DNA of 64,000 nucleotides, taken from NCBI GenBank assembly GCA_050943935.1, contig JBMNQC010000007.1, forward strand, positions 1 through 64,000, in the 5' to 3' direction. Positions within the stretch are counted from its first letter, which is position 1. Each line of letters opens with the position of its first letter. A program made the position numbers and the translations under genes. The notes under the pieces are model-generated. The model saw only the letters and a program-made list of their open reading frames with translations, did no database searches and had not been told where the DNA came from. Of the stretch, positions 33,062-41,189 are shown piece by piece. The DNA is from Heteroscillospira sp050943935. Lineage in GTDB: Bacteria > Bacillota > Clostridia > Oscillospirales > Oscillospiraceae.

Positions 33062-34684
33062 ATGAAAAAACTGCTTTCCATCATTCTTGCGGTATGTCTG
33101 CTTGCGGTTACTTCCCTGCCGTGCGCGGCGGCGGAGTTTTCCGACGTGCCGGGCGACAGCTGGGCACGGGACGTGATATACAGAGCCGGGGAGCTGGGGC
33201 TTATGGAGGGCCGCGGCGGAAACGAATTCGGCTACGGTGAGCCCGTTAAGCGATGCGAATTCGTCACCCTTCTGTGCCGTATGTTTGACTGGGAGCTTAT
33301 AAGCCCCGGCGAACCCTCCTTTTCGGATGTGCCGGAGAGCCGCTGGTATTACTCCGCCGTGGAGACAGCGCTACACAACGGCGCATTTGAGAAGGAAAGC
33401 GCCTTCCGCCCGGAGGAGAACATCACCAGGGCGGAGATGGCGGTCATGTTCATAAACGCCCTGGGCTACGCGCCTCTGGCGGAAAAGGCCGAAGCTCTGG
33501 AGCTGCGCCCCTTTACGGACGTCAGCGAAAACCGGGGCGCCATCGCCGTAGCCTCCGACATAGGCATGATAAACGGCGTGGGCGGCGCTCGCTTCGACCC
33601 CGAGGGCAGCGCCCTGCGGGAGCATCTTGCCGCCATGATGGTGCGCGTGTACGACAGGCTGAGCGGAGAAACCCAATGGCTCCACGGCTTTTACGCCTTT
33701 TTCTCCTGGCCTCAGCACGAGCTGGCGGCGGATATGGACGCGGTCAGCGCTGGCTGGAGCAGTCTGGAGCTCTCCGACGGCGAAGCTGTGCTGAACACCA
33801 GCGGCAGCTGGCGCATACCCGAGTCCTACGAGAGCCTGACAGATTATCTGGAAACCGTAGACACCCCCCTGAACCTCAGCGTATACATGGACAACAGCGC
33901 GGGAGAAGCGGGGAAGATACTCACGGACGCAGCCCTGCGCAGTCAGGCGGCAGCGGCTGTTCTGGCCGAGCTGGAGCGCGAATATCCCGCGATCGGCAAA
34001 AATCCCTACGCGGGCGTGACCATAGATTTCGAGGGACTGACGGGCGCGGCGCAGCGGGAGGGACTCACCGCCTTTCTCACGGAGCTGCGCGCCGGGCTGG
34101 GTGAAAAGAGCCTGTATGTGGCGGTACAGCCCGTGACCCAGGGCGAATATTACGACGGCTTCGACTACCGCGCCATAGGCGGACTGGCCGACAGGGTGAT
34201 ACTCATGGCCCATGACTACAACGCCGTGAGCCTGGGGGGCTTTGAGGGCAGCGAATACTATAAGACCACGGCGCTGACGCCCCTCGCCGCCGTCTATCAC
34301 TCTCTCCGGGCAATCACGGACCCGGAGACCGGAGTTGAGGACACCGGCAAGCTTGCCCTGGCAATCAGCTTTTCCAGTCTGGCCTGGGAGATAAACGACG
34401 GCCTGCTGGTGAGCGGCGCGCCCATGCGACCCGGTACGGACACCATAGCCAGGCGGCTGGCTCAGCCGGACACGGTGCGCGGCTGGTCGGATACCTATAA
34501 AAACCCCTATGCCAAATACACCACCGAGGACGGCAGAGCGTATTTTTTGTGGTATGAGGACGCCCGCAGCGTATCGGAAAAGCTGCGGCTGGCCCGGCTG
34601 TTCGGGATAGAGGGCGTGTCCCTCTGGCGCATGGGCACCATCCCCAACGAGACCGCCTATGAAGTCTGGAGCGCCGTGAAATGA
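33062..34684 (+). CDS. SLH-domain protein with GH18-like glycosidase domain
   Basis: A 540-residue exported protein with signal peptide (about 1-24) and three SLH repeats (about 25-200: FSDVPGDSWARDVIY, FSDVPESRWYYSAVE, FTDVSENRGAIAVA). A C-terminal glycoside hydrolase 18-like barrel follows (about 210-540). The GH18 acid region appears as GVTIDFEGL, with VILMAHDYNAV for the MxYD strand and GVSLWRMG for the last-strand Trp. Such proteins resemble YaaH/YdhD spore or wall glucosaminidases. SLH repeats would hold it in the cell wall. It overlaps the next gene by four bases. Confidence 0.87.
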   Translation: MKKLLSIILAVCLLAVTSLPCAAAEFSDVPGDSWARDVIYRAGELGLMEGRGGNEFGYGEPVKRCEFVTLLCRMFDWELISPGEPSFSDVPESRWYYSAVETALHNGAFEKESAFRPEENITRAEMAVMFINALGYAPLAEKAEALELRPFTDVSENRGAIAVASDIGMINGVGGARFDPEGSALREHLAAMMVRVYDRLSGETQWLHGFYAFFSWPQHELAADMDAVSAGWSSLELSDGEAVLNTSGSWRIPESYESLTDYLETVDTPLNLSVYMDNSAGEAGKILTDAALRSQAAAAVLAELEREYPAIGKNPYAGVTIDFEGLTGAAQREGLTAFLTELRAGLGEKSLYVAVQPVTQGEYYDGFDYRAIGGLADRVILMAHDYNAVSLGGFEGSEYYKTTALTPLAAVYHSLRAITDPETGVEDTGKLALAISFSSLAWEINDGLLVSGAPMRPGTDTIARRLAQPDTVRGWSDTYKNPYAKYTTEDGRAYFLWYEDARSVSEKLRLARLFGIEGVSLWRMGTIPNETAYEVWSAVK

Positions 34685-35193
34685 ACTGCACCGTCATTCG
34701 CTCCGCACGGAAAACTCTGGCCCTGGAGGTCACCCGGGAGGGGGAGGTCATAGTCCGCTCTCCCTCACGCTGTACCGACAGCGAGATAAGCCGCTTTGTC
34801 CGCTCCCACGCCGACTGGCTGAAAAATGCTCTGGAGAGGCAGCAGGCCCGGCAGGAGAATCACCCTGAGCCGGACGCCATGCGGCAGCGGGAGCTCATAG
34901 ACGAGGCAAAGCGCGTCCTGCCGGAAAAGGTCGCGTACTGGGCGCAGCGCATGGGCGTGCAGCCCACCGGCCTGCGCATCACGGGCGCAAGAACACGCTT
35001 CGGGAGCTGCAGCGGCAAAAACAGCCTGTGCTTCTCCTGGCGGCTCATGGATTACCCGGAGGAGGCCGTGGACTATGTGGTGGTCCACGAGCTGGCGCAT
35101 ATTCTGGAAAAAAATCACTCCCCCCGCTTTTATGCGGTGGTGGCACGCCACTTGCCCGACTACAGGCGCAGGGAGAAAATGCTGAGAGGTTAG
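34681..35193 (+). CDS. YgjP-like (DUF45) zinc metallopeptidase
   Basis: A 170-residue protein with the zinc site HELAHILEKNHSPRFY (HExxH plus a third ligand His) and RTRFGSCSGKNSLCFSWRLM upstream, both diagnostic of the YgjP/DUF45 family. Cytosolic; substrate unknown. ATGA overlap with the SLH-GH18 gene means translational coupling. Confidence 0.9.
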   Translation: MNCTVIRSARKTLALEVTREGEVIVRSPSRCTDSEISRFVRSHADWLKNALERQQARQENHPEPDAMRQRELIDEAKRVLPEKVAYWAQRMGVQPTGLRITGARTRFGSCSGKNSLCFSWRLMDYPEEAVDYVVVHELAHILEKNHSPRFYAVVARHLPDYRRREKMLRG

Positions 35194-35195
35194 TT

Positions 35196-35408
35196 ATGGA
35201 AATAAAGCCCGGAAAATACCGCCATTTCAAAGGCAAGGAATACGAAGTGTTGTTCACCGCCCGCCACTCCGAGACTCTGGAGGAGATGGTGGTGTATCGC
35301 GCCCTCTACGGCGAGAGGGGCGTTTGGGTGCGCCCCGCCTCCATGTGGAGCGAGACCGTGGAGCGCGGCGGCGAGAGCTTCACCCGCTTCACCTATATAG
35401 GGGACTAG
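35196..35408 (+). CDS. DUF1653 domain protein
   Basis: A 70-residue protein covering the whole DUF1653 family: KPGKYRHFKGKEYEVLFTARHSETLEEMVVYRALYG, then VWVRPASMW and RFTYIGD. Function unknown; often a stand-alone small protein. It starts two bases after the metallopeptidase stop. Confidence 0.9.
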   Translation: MEIKPGKYRHFKGKEYEVLFTARHSETLEEMVVYRALYGERGVWVRPASMWSETVERGGESFTRFTYIGD

Positions 35409-35410
35409 CC

Positions 35411-35654
35411 GTGTACTGGGTGTATATGCTCCGCTGCGCCGACGGCACCCACCTTATACACCGGCATGGCCGCCGATGTGGACAGGCGCGTGGAGGTCCA
35501 CAACTCAGGCCGGGGCGCGAAATACACCCGCTCCCGCCTGCCCGTCGCCGCCGTGTACCGGGAGAGCCTCCCCGACAAAGGCTCCGCCCTCCGCCGGGAG
35601 GCCGAGATAAAAAAGCTCACCCGTGCGCGAAAGCTGGCGCTGATAAAGGAATAG
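35411..35654 (+). pseudogene. GIY-YIG nuclease superfamily protein, frameshifted
   Basis: Starting at GTG 35411 the product reads VYWVYMLRCADGT, then leaves frame in the run of three C at 35448-35450. Dropping one C restores DGTTLYTGMAADVDRRVEVHN and the full UvrC-like small GIY-YIG protein of 80 residues ending at 35654. Upstream and downstream parts are otherwise intact, so the break is recent or an assembly error. AGGGGA before the GTG is the likely ribosome binding site. Confidence 0.87.
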
Positions 35655-35673
35655 AAAACATACTGCTCGGAAA

Positions 35674-35708
35674 AACGCAGGCACTCACAAAGTATGAGTG
35701 CCTGCGTT
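35674..35708. terminator. Bidirectional terminator between convergent genes
   Basis: Fourteen-base perfect stem AACGCAGGCACTCA/TGAGTGCCTGCGTT. The minus-strand side is followed by a T run, so it mainly serves the tct operon. Confidence 0.85.
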
Positions 35709-35748
35709 CAGCTTTCCTTCTGTGTCCGCCTTCAGCAGGCGCACAGAT

Positions 35749-36756
35749 TTATTTAATGGCTGCAATAAGTTCGGCGTACTGGGCGTCGATATCGGACATA
35801 TAGGCCACGGATTCCTCAGTTGTCATATTTCCGGGGACAGTCTGCATAGTCTCGAGCAATTCAGAGGCGTATGCCTCATTTGCAAATACATTCTGGAAGG
35901 CCTCCTCAGCGGCGGCCATGACTGCATCATCAGTACCTGCGGGGAACAGCCAGAAGAAGGGCTTGTCCAGCACAATGTCGTAGCCCTGCTCCTTAAAGGT
36001 GGGGATATCAGGGTTGGCCTCGCTGCGCTCCTCGGCCATAATTCCCAGACAGACGAAGTCGCCGTTTTTCAGGTAGTCCTTAACAAGACCGACCTGGTTG
36101 AACATCAGGTCCAGCTGGCCGCTCATAAGGGCAGTAATCTTATCTGCGGCGCCGCCGGCATCAACAATGTTGAACTGACTGCCCTCTACAAGGTCCATAA
36201 ACATCAGCTCAGTAAGATGCGACATGGAGCCCACTTCGGTGGCAAAGCCTATAGGCGCTGATTTGGATGCCTCGGCCAGCTCATCAAGAGTCATATAAGG
36301 AGCATCCTTGGATACAAACCATGCGCTCTGGCGGTCAACCGCATAGGCGCCCACAGTCCTGAAATCCTTCCAGCTGTCGTTTACAGTACCCAGCTGGCTG
36401 GCAACAAACAGGCCCGGATGGTGGACATAGGCAGTATATCCGTCAGGAGCGGCGTTCTTGAATTCCTCAATGGCAACCGCCATGCCCTTTATGTTGGTGA
36501 CGACCACAGTCTGCCCCACCTCGTCCTGAAGATATTTGCAGAAGATTCGGGTGTTAAGGTCGGTATCTCCGCCGGCTCCGCCGGGGACTATAACGGTGAT
36601 GGGCTTGGTGGGCCAGTCTGTGGCCGGAGCAGGGGCGGAGGATTCAGGTACAGAGGACTCGGGAGCGGCACTCACGGGACTTTTTTCCCCGCCGCAGGCC
36701 GCAAGCATTCCCAGCACTAAAAGCACGGATAAAACGGACATAACTCTTTTTTTCAT
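35749..36756 (-). CDS. Tripartite tricarboxylate transporter substrate-binding lipoprotein (TctC), copy 2
   Basis: A 335-residue Bug/TctC-type receptor. Signal peptide and lipobox LAAC (Cys21), a Ser/Pro/Ala tether, then WPTKPITVIVPGGAGGDTDLNTRIF, the typical ligand-loop motif. It lies downstream of tctA, separated by a terminator and an AT-rich region, so it likely has its own promoter. Residues about 190-260 are almost identical to those of the other TctC at 39119, while the ends diverge. It would bring a carboxylate to TctAB. Confidence 0.93.
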   Translation of the reverse strand: MKKRVMSVLSVLLVLGMLAACGGEKSPVSAAPESSVPESSAPAPATDWPTKPITVIVPGGAGGDTDLNTRIFCKYLQDEVGQTVVVTNIKGMAVAIEEFKNAAPDGYTAYVHHPGLFVASQLGTVNDSWKDFRTVGAYAVDRQSAWFVSKDAPYMTLDELAEASKSAPIGFATEVGSMSHLTELMFMDLVEGSQFNIVDAGGAADKITALMSGQLDLMFNQVGLVKDYLKNGDFVCLGIMAEERSEANPDIPTFKEQGYDIVLDKPFFWLFPAGTDDAVMAAAEEAFQNVFANEAYASELLETMQTVPGNMTTEESVAYMSDIDAQYAELIAAIK

Positions 36757-36776
36757 TGCATTGACCTCCTAAATAA

Positions 36777-36963
36777 TTTCAAATCGTGCCATTTGCTTAT
36801 GCCGATACCCGAATTCTACCGCTTATCTTTCATTTCGTCAATGCATATTTCATATATATTTCATATTGTCATTTTGTGCGTGTTTAATTCAGCTTATATT
36901 AGAATTATATGTTCATTTCACGAATTATATTTCAAACTGTACATTGTGCCGTTTCAAATTTCA
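36777..36963. promoter_or_regulatory. Iterated TTTCA motifs upstream of tctC copy 2
   Basis: Eight TTTCA motifs, all in the same orientation, at 36777, 36828, 36848, 36859, 36916, 36930, 36952 and 36959. The region between tctA and tctC copy 2 is AT-rich and non-coding. These may be regulator binding sites; low certainty. Confidence 0.35.
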
Positions 36964-36993
36964 CTTTTCCGTGAATTTTTTCGGCAAAATACA

Positions 36994-37021
36994 AATCGCC
37001 GCCCCATAAGGGGCGGCGATT
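36994..37021 (-). terminator. Terminator of the tctCBA operon
   Basis: Minus-strand stem AATCGCCGCCCC/GGGGCGGCGATT followed by TTTGTATTTT-like sequence, just after the tctA stop. Confidence 0.85.
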
Positions 37022-37043
37022 CGTAAAAAAGGAAGGAGTTTAG

Positions 37044-38540
37044 TTACGCATTGACCTTGCTCTTCTTCACGCGGGAGATAACAGCACGGACAATGGAGAA
37101 CACAGCCAGGAGCAGGAACACTACGCAGATGGGACGGGTGAACAGAGGAGTTACATCGCCCATGGACATCATCATACCGCGGCGCAGGTTGGTCTCCACC
37201 ATCTCGCCCAGGACGAAGCCCAGGATGAAGGGAGTGGAGGGGATGCCCACCTTGGCAAAGGCGTAGCCCATCAGTCCGAAGAAGAAGATGGTGACGCAGT
37301 CGAAGGCGCGGTTGTTTACACCGAAGGAACCGATGACGCAGAGGGTCATAACGCAGGCCAGCAGGATGTTCTTGGGCACCTGCAGCACGCGGACAAAGAC
37401 GCGCATTCCAAAATACTCAAGGAACAGCATCATGAAGTTGGATATAAACAGGGCCACGAACACGGAGTAGACCACATCGGCGTGCTCCTTGAAGAGCAGG
37501 GGGCCCGGGGTCAGACCGTGGAGGGTCAGGCCGCCCAGCAGGATGGCGGTGACAACGTCGCCGGGGATACCAAGGCTGAGCAGGGGGATGAGGGCGCCGC
37601 CGATGGATCCGTTGTTGGCGGTCTCGGAGGCAACAACACCGTCCATTACGCCGGTGCCGAACTTCTCGGGATACTTGGACTGGTTCTTGGCAGTAGCGTA
37701 GGCCACCAGGTTGGAAGTACCGCCGCCGATGCCGGGCAGGATGCCGATACCGATGCCGATAAGGGCGGAGCGGAACATATTGGGAACCTGGCCGACAAAC
37801 TCGGCCATGGAGAAGCCCATGCCCTTAATCTTGAAGTTCACTACCTCGCCCTCCTCCTCGGGACGGGCGGAGTCGGCTGCGGCTGCAAAGACCTCGGCAA
37901 CGGCAAAGAAGCCAATGAGGGCGGGCAGAATATCAAAGCCGGCGCCCAGAGCGCTGATGCCGAAGGTGAAGCGGGGATAACCGTCGATGGGGGCCACGCC
38001 AACCATGGTCAGGGTGAAGCCGATAACAGCGGAGACAAGGCCCTTCCACAGGGAGCCGTCCACCAGGGAGGCGACCAGGGACAGGGAGAAGATTGCGATT
38101 GCGCAGTACTCAAAGTAGCCGAACTTCAGAGCGAAGTCAGCCAGATAGGGGCTGATGAACACCAGGGCCACAACGCTGAGCAGGGTACCCATGAAAGAGA
38201 AGAAAATACCTGTTCCAAGGGCCTTGCCGGCTTCGCCGCGCTCAGCCATGGGGCCGCCGTCAAAAACGGTGGCAACGGAGGAAGGAGTACCGGGGATACG
38301 CAGCAGAATTGCGGAGATAAGACCGCCGGACACGCCGCCCACATACAGGCTTATGAGCAGGGCGATGCCCATGATGGGATCAAGGCCATAGCTGATTGGC
38401 AGGCAGAGGGCAACGGCCATAGCCGCGCTCAGACCGGGCATGGCGCCGAAGATGATACCCAGGGTGACGCCGCCAAGCATTATGATAAGCGTCGTGGGAT
38501 CCATTATGTTCTGAAAACCGATTATAAGATTAGCAAACAC
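37044..38540 (-). CDS. Tripartite tricarboxylate transporter large permease (TctA)
   Basis: A 498-residue polytopic protein with the TctA landmarks GVTLGIIFGAMPGLSAAMAVALCLPISYGL, SGGLISAILLRIPGTPSSVATVFDG and GIGILPGIGGGTSNLVAY. It forms the transport pathway of a TTT system for carboxylates. It begins with GTG at 38540, with GGAGGGG 6 bases upstream, and follows tctB by 13 bases. Confidence 0.95.
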   Translation of the reverse strand: MFANLIIGFQNIMDPTTLIIMLGGVTLGIIFGAMPGLSAAMAVALCLPISYGLDPIMGIALLISLYVGGVSGGLISAILLRIPGTPSSVATVFDGGPMAERGEAGKALGTGIFFSFMGTLLSVVALVFISPYLADFALKFGYFEYCAIAIFSLSLVASLVDGSLWKGLVSAVIGFTLTMVGVAPIDGYPRFTFGISALGAGFDILPALIGFFAVAEVFAAAADSARPEEEGEVVNFKIKGMGFSMAEFVGQVPNMFRSALIGIGIGILPGIGGGTSNLVAYATAKNQSKYPEKFGTGVMDGVVASETANNGSIGGALIPLLSLGIPGDVVTAILLGGLTLHGLTPGPLLFKEHADVVYSVFVALFISNFMMLFLEYFGMRVFVRVLQVPKNILLACVMTLCVIGSFGVNNRAFDCVTIFFFGLMGYAFAKVGIPSTPFILGFVLGEMVETNLRRGMMMSMGDVTPLFTRPICVVFLLLAVFSIVRAVISRVKKSKVNA

Positions 38541-38553
38541 TTTTCACCCCTCC

Positions 38554-39054
38554 TTACAGACCTACGTACCGCAGCAGGCCGGCAGGCAGCATCAGGTACA
38601 GGAATCTGGTAAACACTATGTAGAAAAACACGGTGGAAATAACAGTAATAATGCCAAAGAGAACATAGTTCTTTTTCTTGCCCAGGGGGGTCAGCACTAT
38701 CATCTGGCAGAATTCATAGATAAGGGTGGAGATAACGAAACCAAGGGTCTCAAGGGAAAATACGTAAAAACCAATGAGGATGGCGGAGTAGAGCACCTTG
38801 CGGTTGCCGGCCTTACGGTAGGCGGCTTCTTCCTCTGATACTTCCTCCACGATATGGTGCTTCACGTTCTGCAGACCCTCAACGGTGATTCCGAGGGCCA
38901 CCAGGAACAGCAGCACGGATGCCAGCCGGGGCATAAACTCAGGGCCGGGATTCATTCCCAGCAGGGACTTGATGCTGAAGGTTGCGATAAACAGGATTAC
39001 GGCGCAGAGCATTATTACGCCGCCGCATATCACGTCTCTGTACTTATTTAACAT
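38554..39054 (-). CDS. Tripartite tricarboxylate transporter small permease (TctB)
   Basis: A 166-residue protein with four hydrophobic segments and the TctB pattern GMNPGPEFMPRLASVLLFLVALGI. The position between tctC and tctA is canonical. It partners with TctA in the membrane. Confidence 0.92.
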   Translation of the reverse strand: MLNKYRDVICGGVIMLCAVILFIATFSIKSLLGMNPGPEFMPRLASVLLFLVALGITVEGLQNVKHHIVEEVSEEEAAYRKAGNRKVLYSAILIGFYVFSLETLGFVISTLIYEFCQMIVLTPLGKKKNYVLFGIITVISTVFFYIVFTRFLYLMLPAGLLRYVGL

Positions 39055-39118
39055 TCTATCTTCTCCTTCCTTTTACCCTCCGCCCATTGTAATTTTGGGC
39101 GGAGGGCTGACTCCTTTT

Positions 39119-40120
39119 TTAACCCTGCATACTAGCCAGCAGGTCGGCGTACATGGTGTTTATTTCGCCCAGATACTCCATAGCTTCATCGTGGTTCATA
39201 TCGCCGGGCACGGTCTGCATGGTATCCAGCAGTTCGGCGGCATAGTCGGGGTTCTGGCATACGGCCTCAATGGCGGTGTTCATCTTGTCAACAATAGCCT
39301 GATCGGTCTCTGCGGGGAAGAACAGCCAGTAGGGCTTATCAAACACTATGTCGTAGCCCTGCTCCTTGAAGGTGGGGATGTCGGGGTTTGCCTCGCTGCG
39401 CTCCTCGGCCATGATGCCCAGGCAGACGAAGTCGCCGTTCTTCAGATAGTCCTTAACAAGGCCGACCTGGTTGAACATCAGGTCCAGCTGGCCGCTCATA
39501 AGGGCGGTAATCTTGTCTGCGGAGCCGCCGGCGTCAACAATGTTGAACTGGCTGCCCTCAACCAGCTGCATGAACAGCAGCTCAGTCAGGTGGGACATGG
39601 AGCCCACCTCGGTGGCAAAGCCTATGGGTTCGGACTTGGAGGCAGCTGCAAGGTCATCCAGAGTCTGGAACTCAGCGTCCTTGGATACGAACCATGCGCT
39701 CTGCTTGTCTATAGCGTAGACATTGGTCACAGCAAAGTCGGTGTAGGCCACATCAACAGTACCGAGAGCGGAGGAAACGAAAAATCCGGGGTGATAAACT
39801 CCTGCGGTGTAGCCGTCGGGAGAGGCGTTCTTGATCTCCTGGAAGGCAACGGAAATGCCCTTGATATTGGAGATGACCACAGTCTGACCCAGTTCCTCCT
39901 GCAGGTACTTGGCAAAGACGCGGGCGTTCAGGTCGGTATCGCCGCCGGCGCCGGCGGGAACAATAATAGTAATGGGCTTGGTGGGCCAATCGGTACTTCC
40001 GCCGCTGCTTTCAGGCGCGGAGCTGTCGGGTGCGGAACTGGGAGCAGTACCACCGCCGCAGGCTGCAAAGGTCAGCAGCACCATTGCCAAAGCAAGAATA
40101 AGGCTGATTTTTCTCTTCAT
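39119..40120 (-). CDS. Tripartite tricarboxylate transporter substrate-binding lipoprotein (TctC), copy 1
   Basis: A 333-residue TctC with lipobox FAAC (Cys20), then WPTKPITIIVPAGAGGDTDLNARVFAKYL. It is the first gene of the tctC-tctB-tctA operon; start ATG 40120 is preceded by AGGAGG. The segment from VEGSQFNIVDAGG to FKEQGYDIV differs from copy 2 by only one residue. Confidence 0.94.
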   Translation of the reverse strand: MKRKISLILALAMVLLTFAACGGGTAPSSAPDSSAPESSGGSTDWPTKPITIIVPAGAGGDTDLNARVFAKYLQEELGQTVVISNIKGISVAFQEIKNASPDGYTAGVYHPGFFVSSALGTVDVAYTDFAVTNVYAIDKQSAWFVSKDAEFQTLDDLAAASKSEPIGFATEVGSMSHLTELLFMQLVEGSQFNIVDAGGSADKITALMSGQLDLMFNQVGLVKDYLKNGDFVCLGIMAEERSEANPDIPTFKEQGYDIVFDKPYWLFFPAETDQAIVDKMNTAIEAVCQNPDYAAELLDTMQTVPGDMNHDEAMEYLGEINTMYADLLASMQG

Positions 40121-40708
40121 TTGTGAACCTCCTAAAAAATCGATGCTATTCATAACAGAAACAGCTTTTTACATCACGAATTCTAGCATCCTTTTTCTGC
40201 GCAGTACAGTTAAGGTCTTTTCCCGGGCGGTTAAGAAAATATAAAGATACTCACATCTCATATATTGGAAGCCATGTGTTCCCTATGCCGCTTCGCCCCG
40301 CTAAAAAGCATTGTATTTGCTGAATTTTTCAATTTGACCATACACATTTCATGACGATTTGCAGCTTTTTGCTTTGCCCTGGCAAGTTAAGATTTTGTTT
40401 TGAAATCGTCCATCGGTATATATTTGAGCATTTAGCGATATAAAAACAAACTTCGGCGCGCAGCCAGGGGTTTCGTCAATTTTTCCATATTGAATATGCA
40501 TATTTTGTATAATATTTCAGAACCAGCATAGTTGTTGCCACTCACACTTTTCCCCATACAGGTCATCAGGCCCTCGCCTTTTTTATTATATGATGTTGCC
40601 GCTTTCAGCCCGCATCAAACAAATCCCCATGATAAAAACTATTTACAAGCCGCCTGTGGATTTGCTATAATTACTTGATTGAACAAAGTACGAAAGGGGT
40701 CCTGGAGC
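40121..40708. other. Non-coding region between divergent tct and XRE-lepA genes
   Basis: About 590 AT-rich bases with no convincing reading frame. It must hold the tct promoter (minus) and the XRE promoter (plus). I see the plus-strand promoter at 40642-40671 but no clear minus-strand one; TATAAT-like sequence occurs near 40510. Confidence 0.5.
40642..40671 (+). promoter_or_regulatory. Promoter of the XRE-lepA genes
   Basis: -35 TTTACA (40642-40647), 18-base spacer, -10 TATAAT (40666-40671). Confidence 0.75.
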
Positions 40709-41152
40709 ATGGCGTTTGCGGATATACTGTCCAGCCTCCGGCACAGCCGGGGCATAAGCCAGCGCAAGGCGGCGGCCGACCTGAAAATAAGTCAGGCCCT
40801 GCTGTCCCACTATGAAAACGGCGCGCGAGAGCCGGGACTTCTGTTTGTGTGCCGCGCCTGCGACTACTACGGCGTGTCCGCCGACTATCTGCTGGGCCGT
40901 ACCGACGAGCCTGAGGGCGCCGCTCTGGACGAGCCCTTCTCCGCCCTCAGCTCCGTGCGCGCCGCCCTGCGTGACAGGGACAGCGCGCAGGTGGAGGCCG
41001 CAGTCACCAAATACCTGAACGCCGCATCCCGGCGGCTCAGCGCCGAGATTTACGGCATAGCCGACGCCCGCACCCTGGCCCGCTGCTCCCTTGAGGAGGC
41101 CGAGGCGGAGCACGCCATCACCGGGCTTTTTCCCGCACAGAAGAATGATTGA
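40709..41152 (+). CDS. XRE family transcriptional regulator
   Basis: A 147-residue protein with an N-terminal Cro/C1 HTH (about 1-65: FADILSSLRHSRGISQRKAAADLKISQALLSHYENGAREPGL), then YGVSADYLLGRTDEPEG as in many Clostridial XRE proteins, and a helical C-terminus. The AAAGGGG box lies upstream of ATG 40709; an in-frame TTG at 40679 is less likely. It stands 37 bases before lepA and is probably cotranscribed. Confidence 0.88.
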   Translation: MAFADILSSLRHSRGISQRKAAADLKISQALLSHYENGAREPGLLFVCRACDYYGVSADYLLGRTDEPEGAALDEPFSALSSVRAALRDRDSAQVEAAVTKYLNAASRRLSAEIYGIADARTLARCSLEEAEAEHAITGLFPAQKND

Positions 41153-41189
41153 CGCTCCCCCGATGGGAGCTTTCGCCGGAGGTAAATAT

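Noticed and set aside
36793..37026. Plus-strand 77-codon frame rich in Ile/Phe/Tyr between tctA and tctC
   Set aside because: The composition follows the AT-rich promoter DNA, it crosses the tctA terminator, and no ribosome binding site is present.
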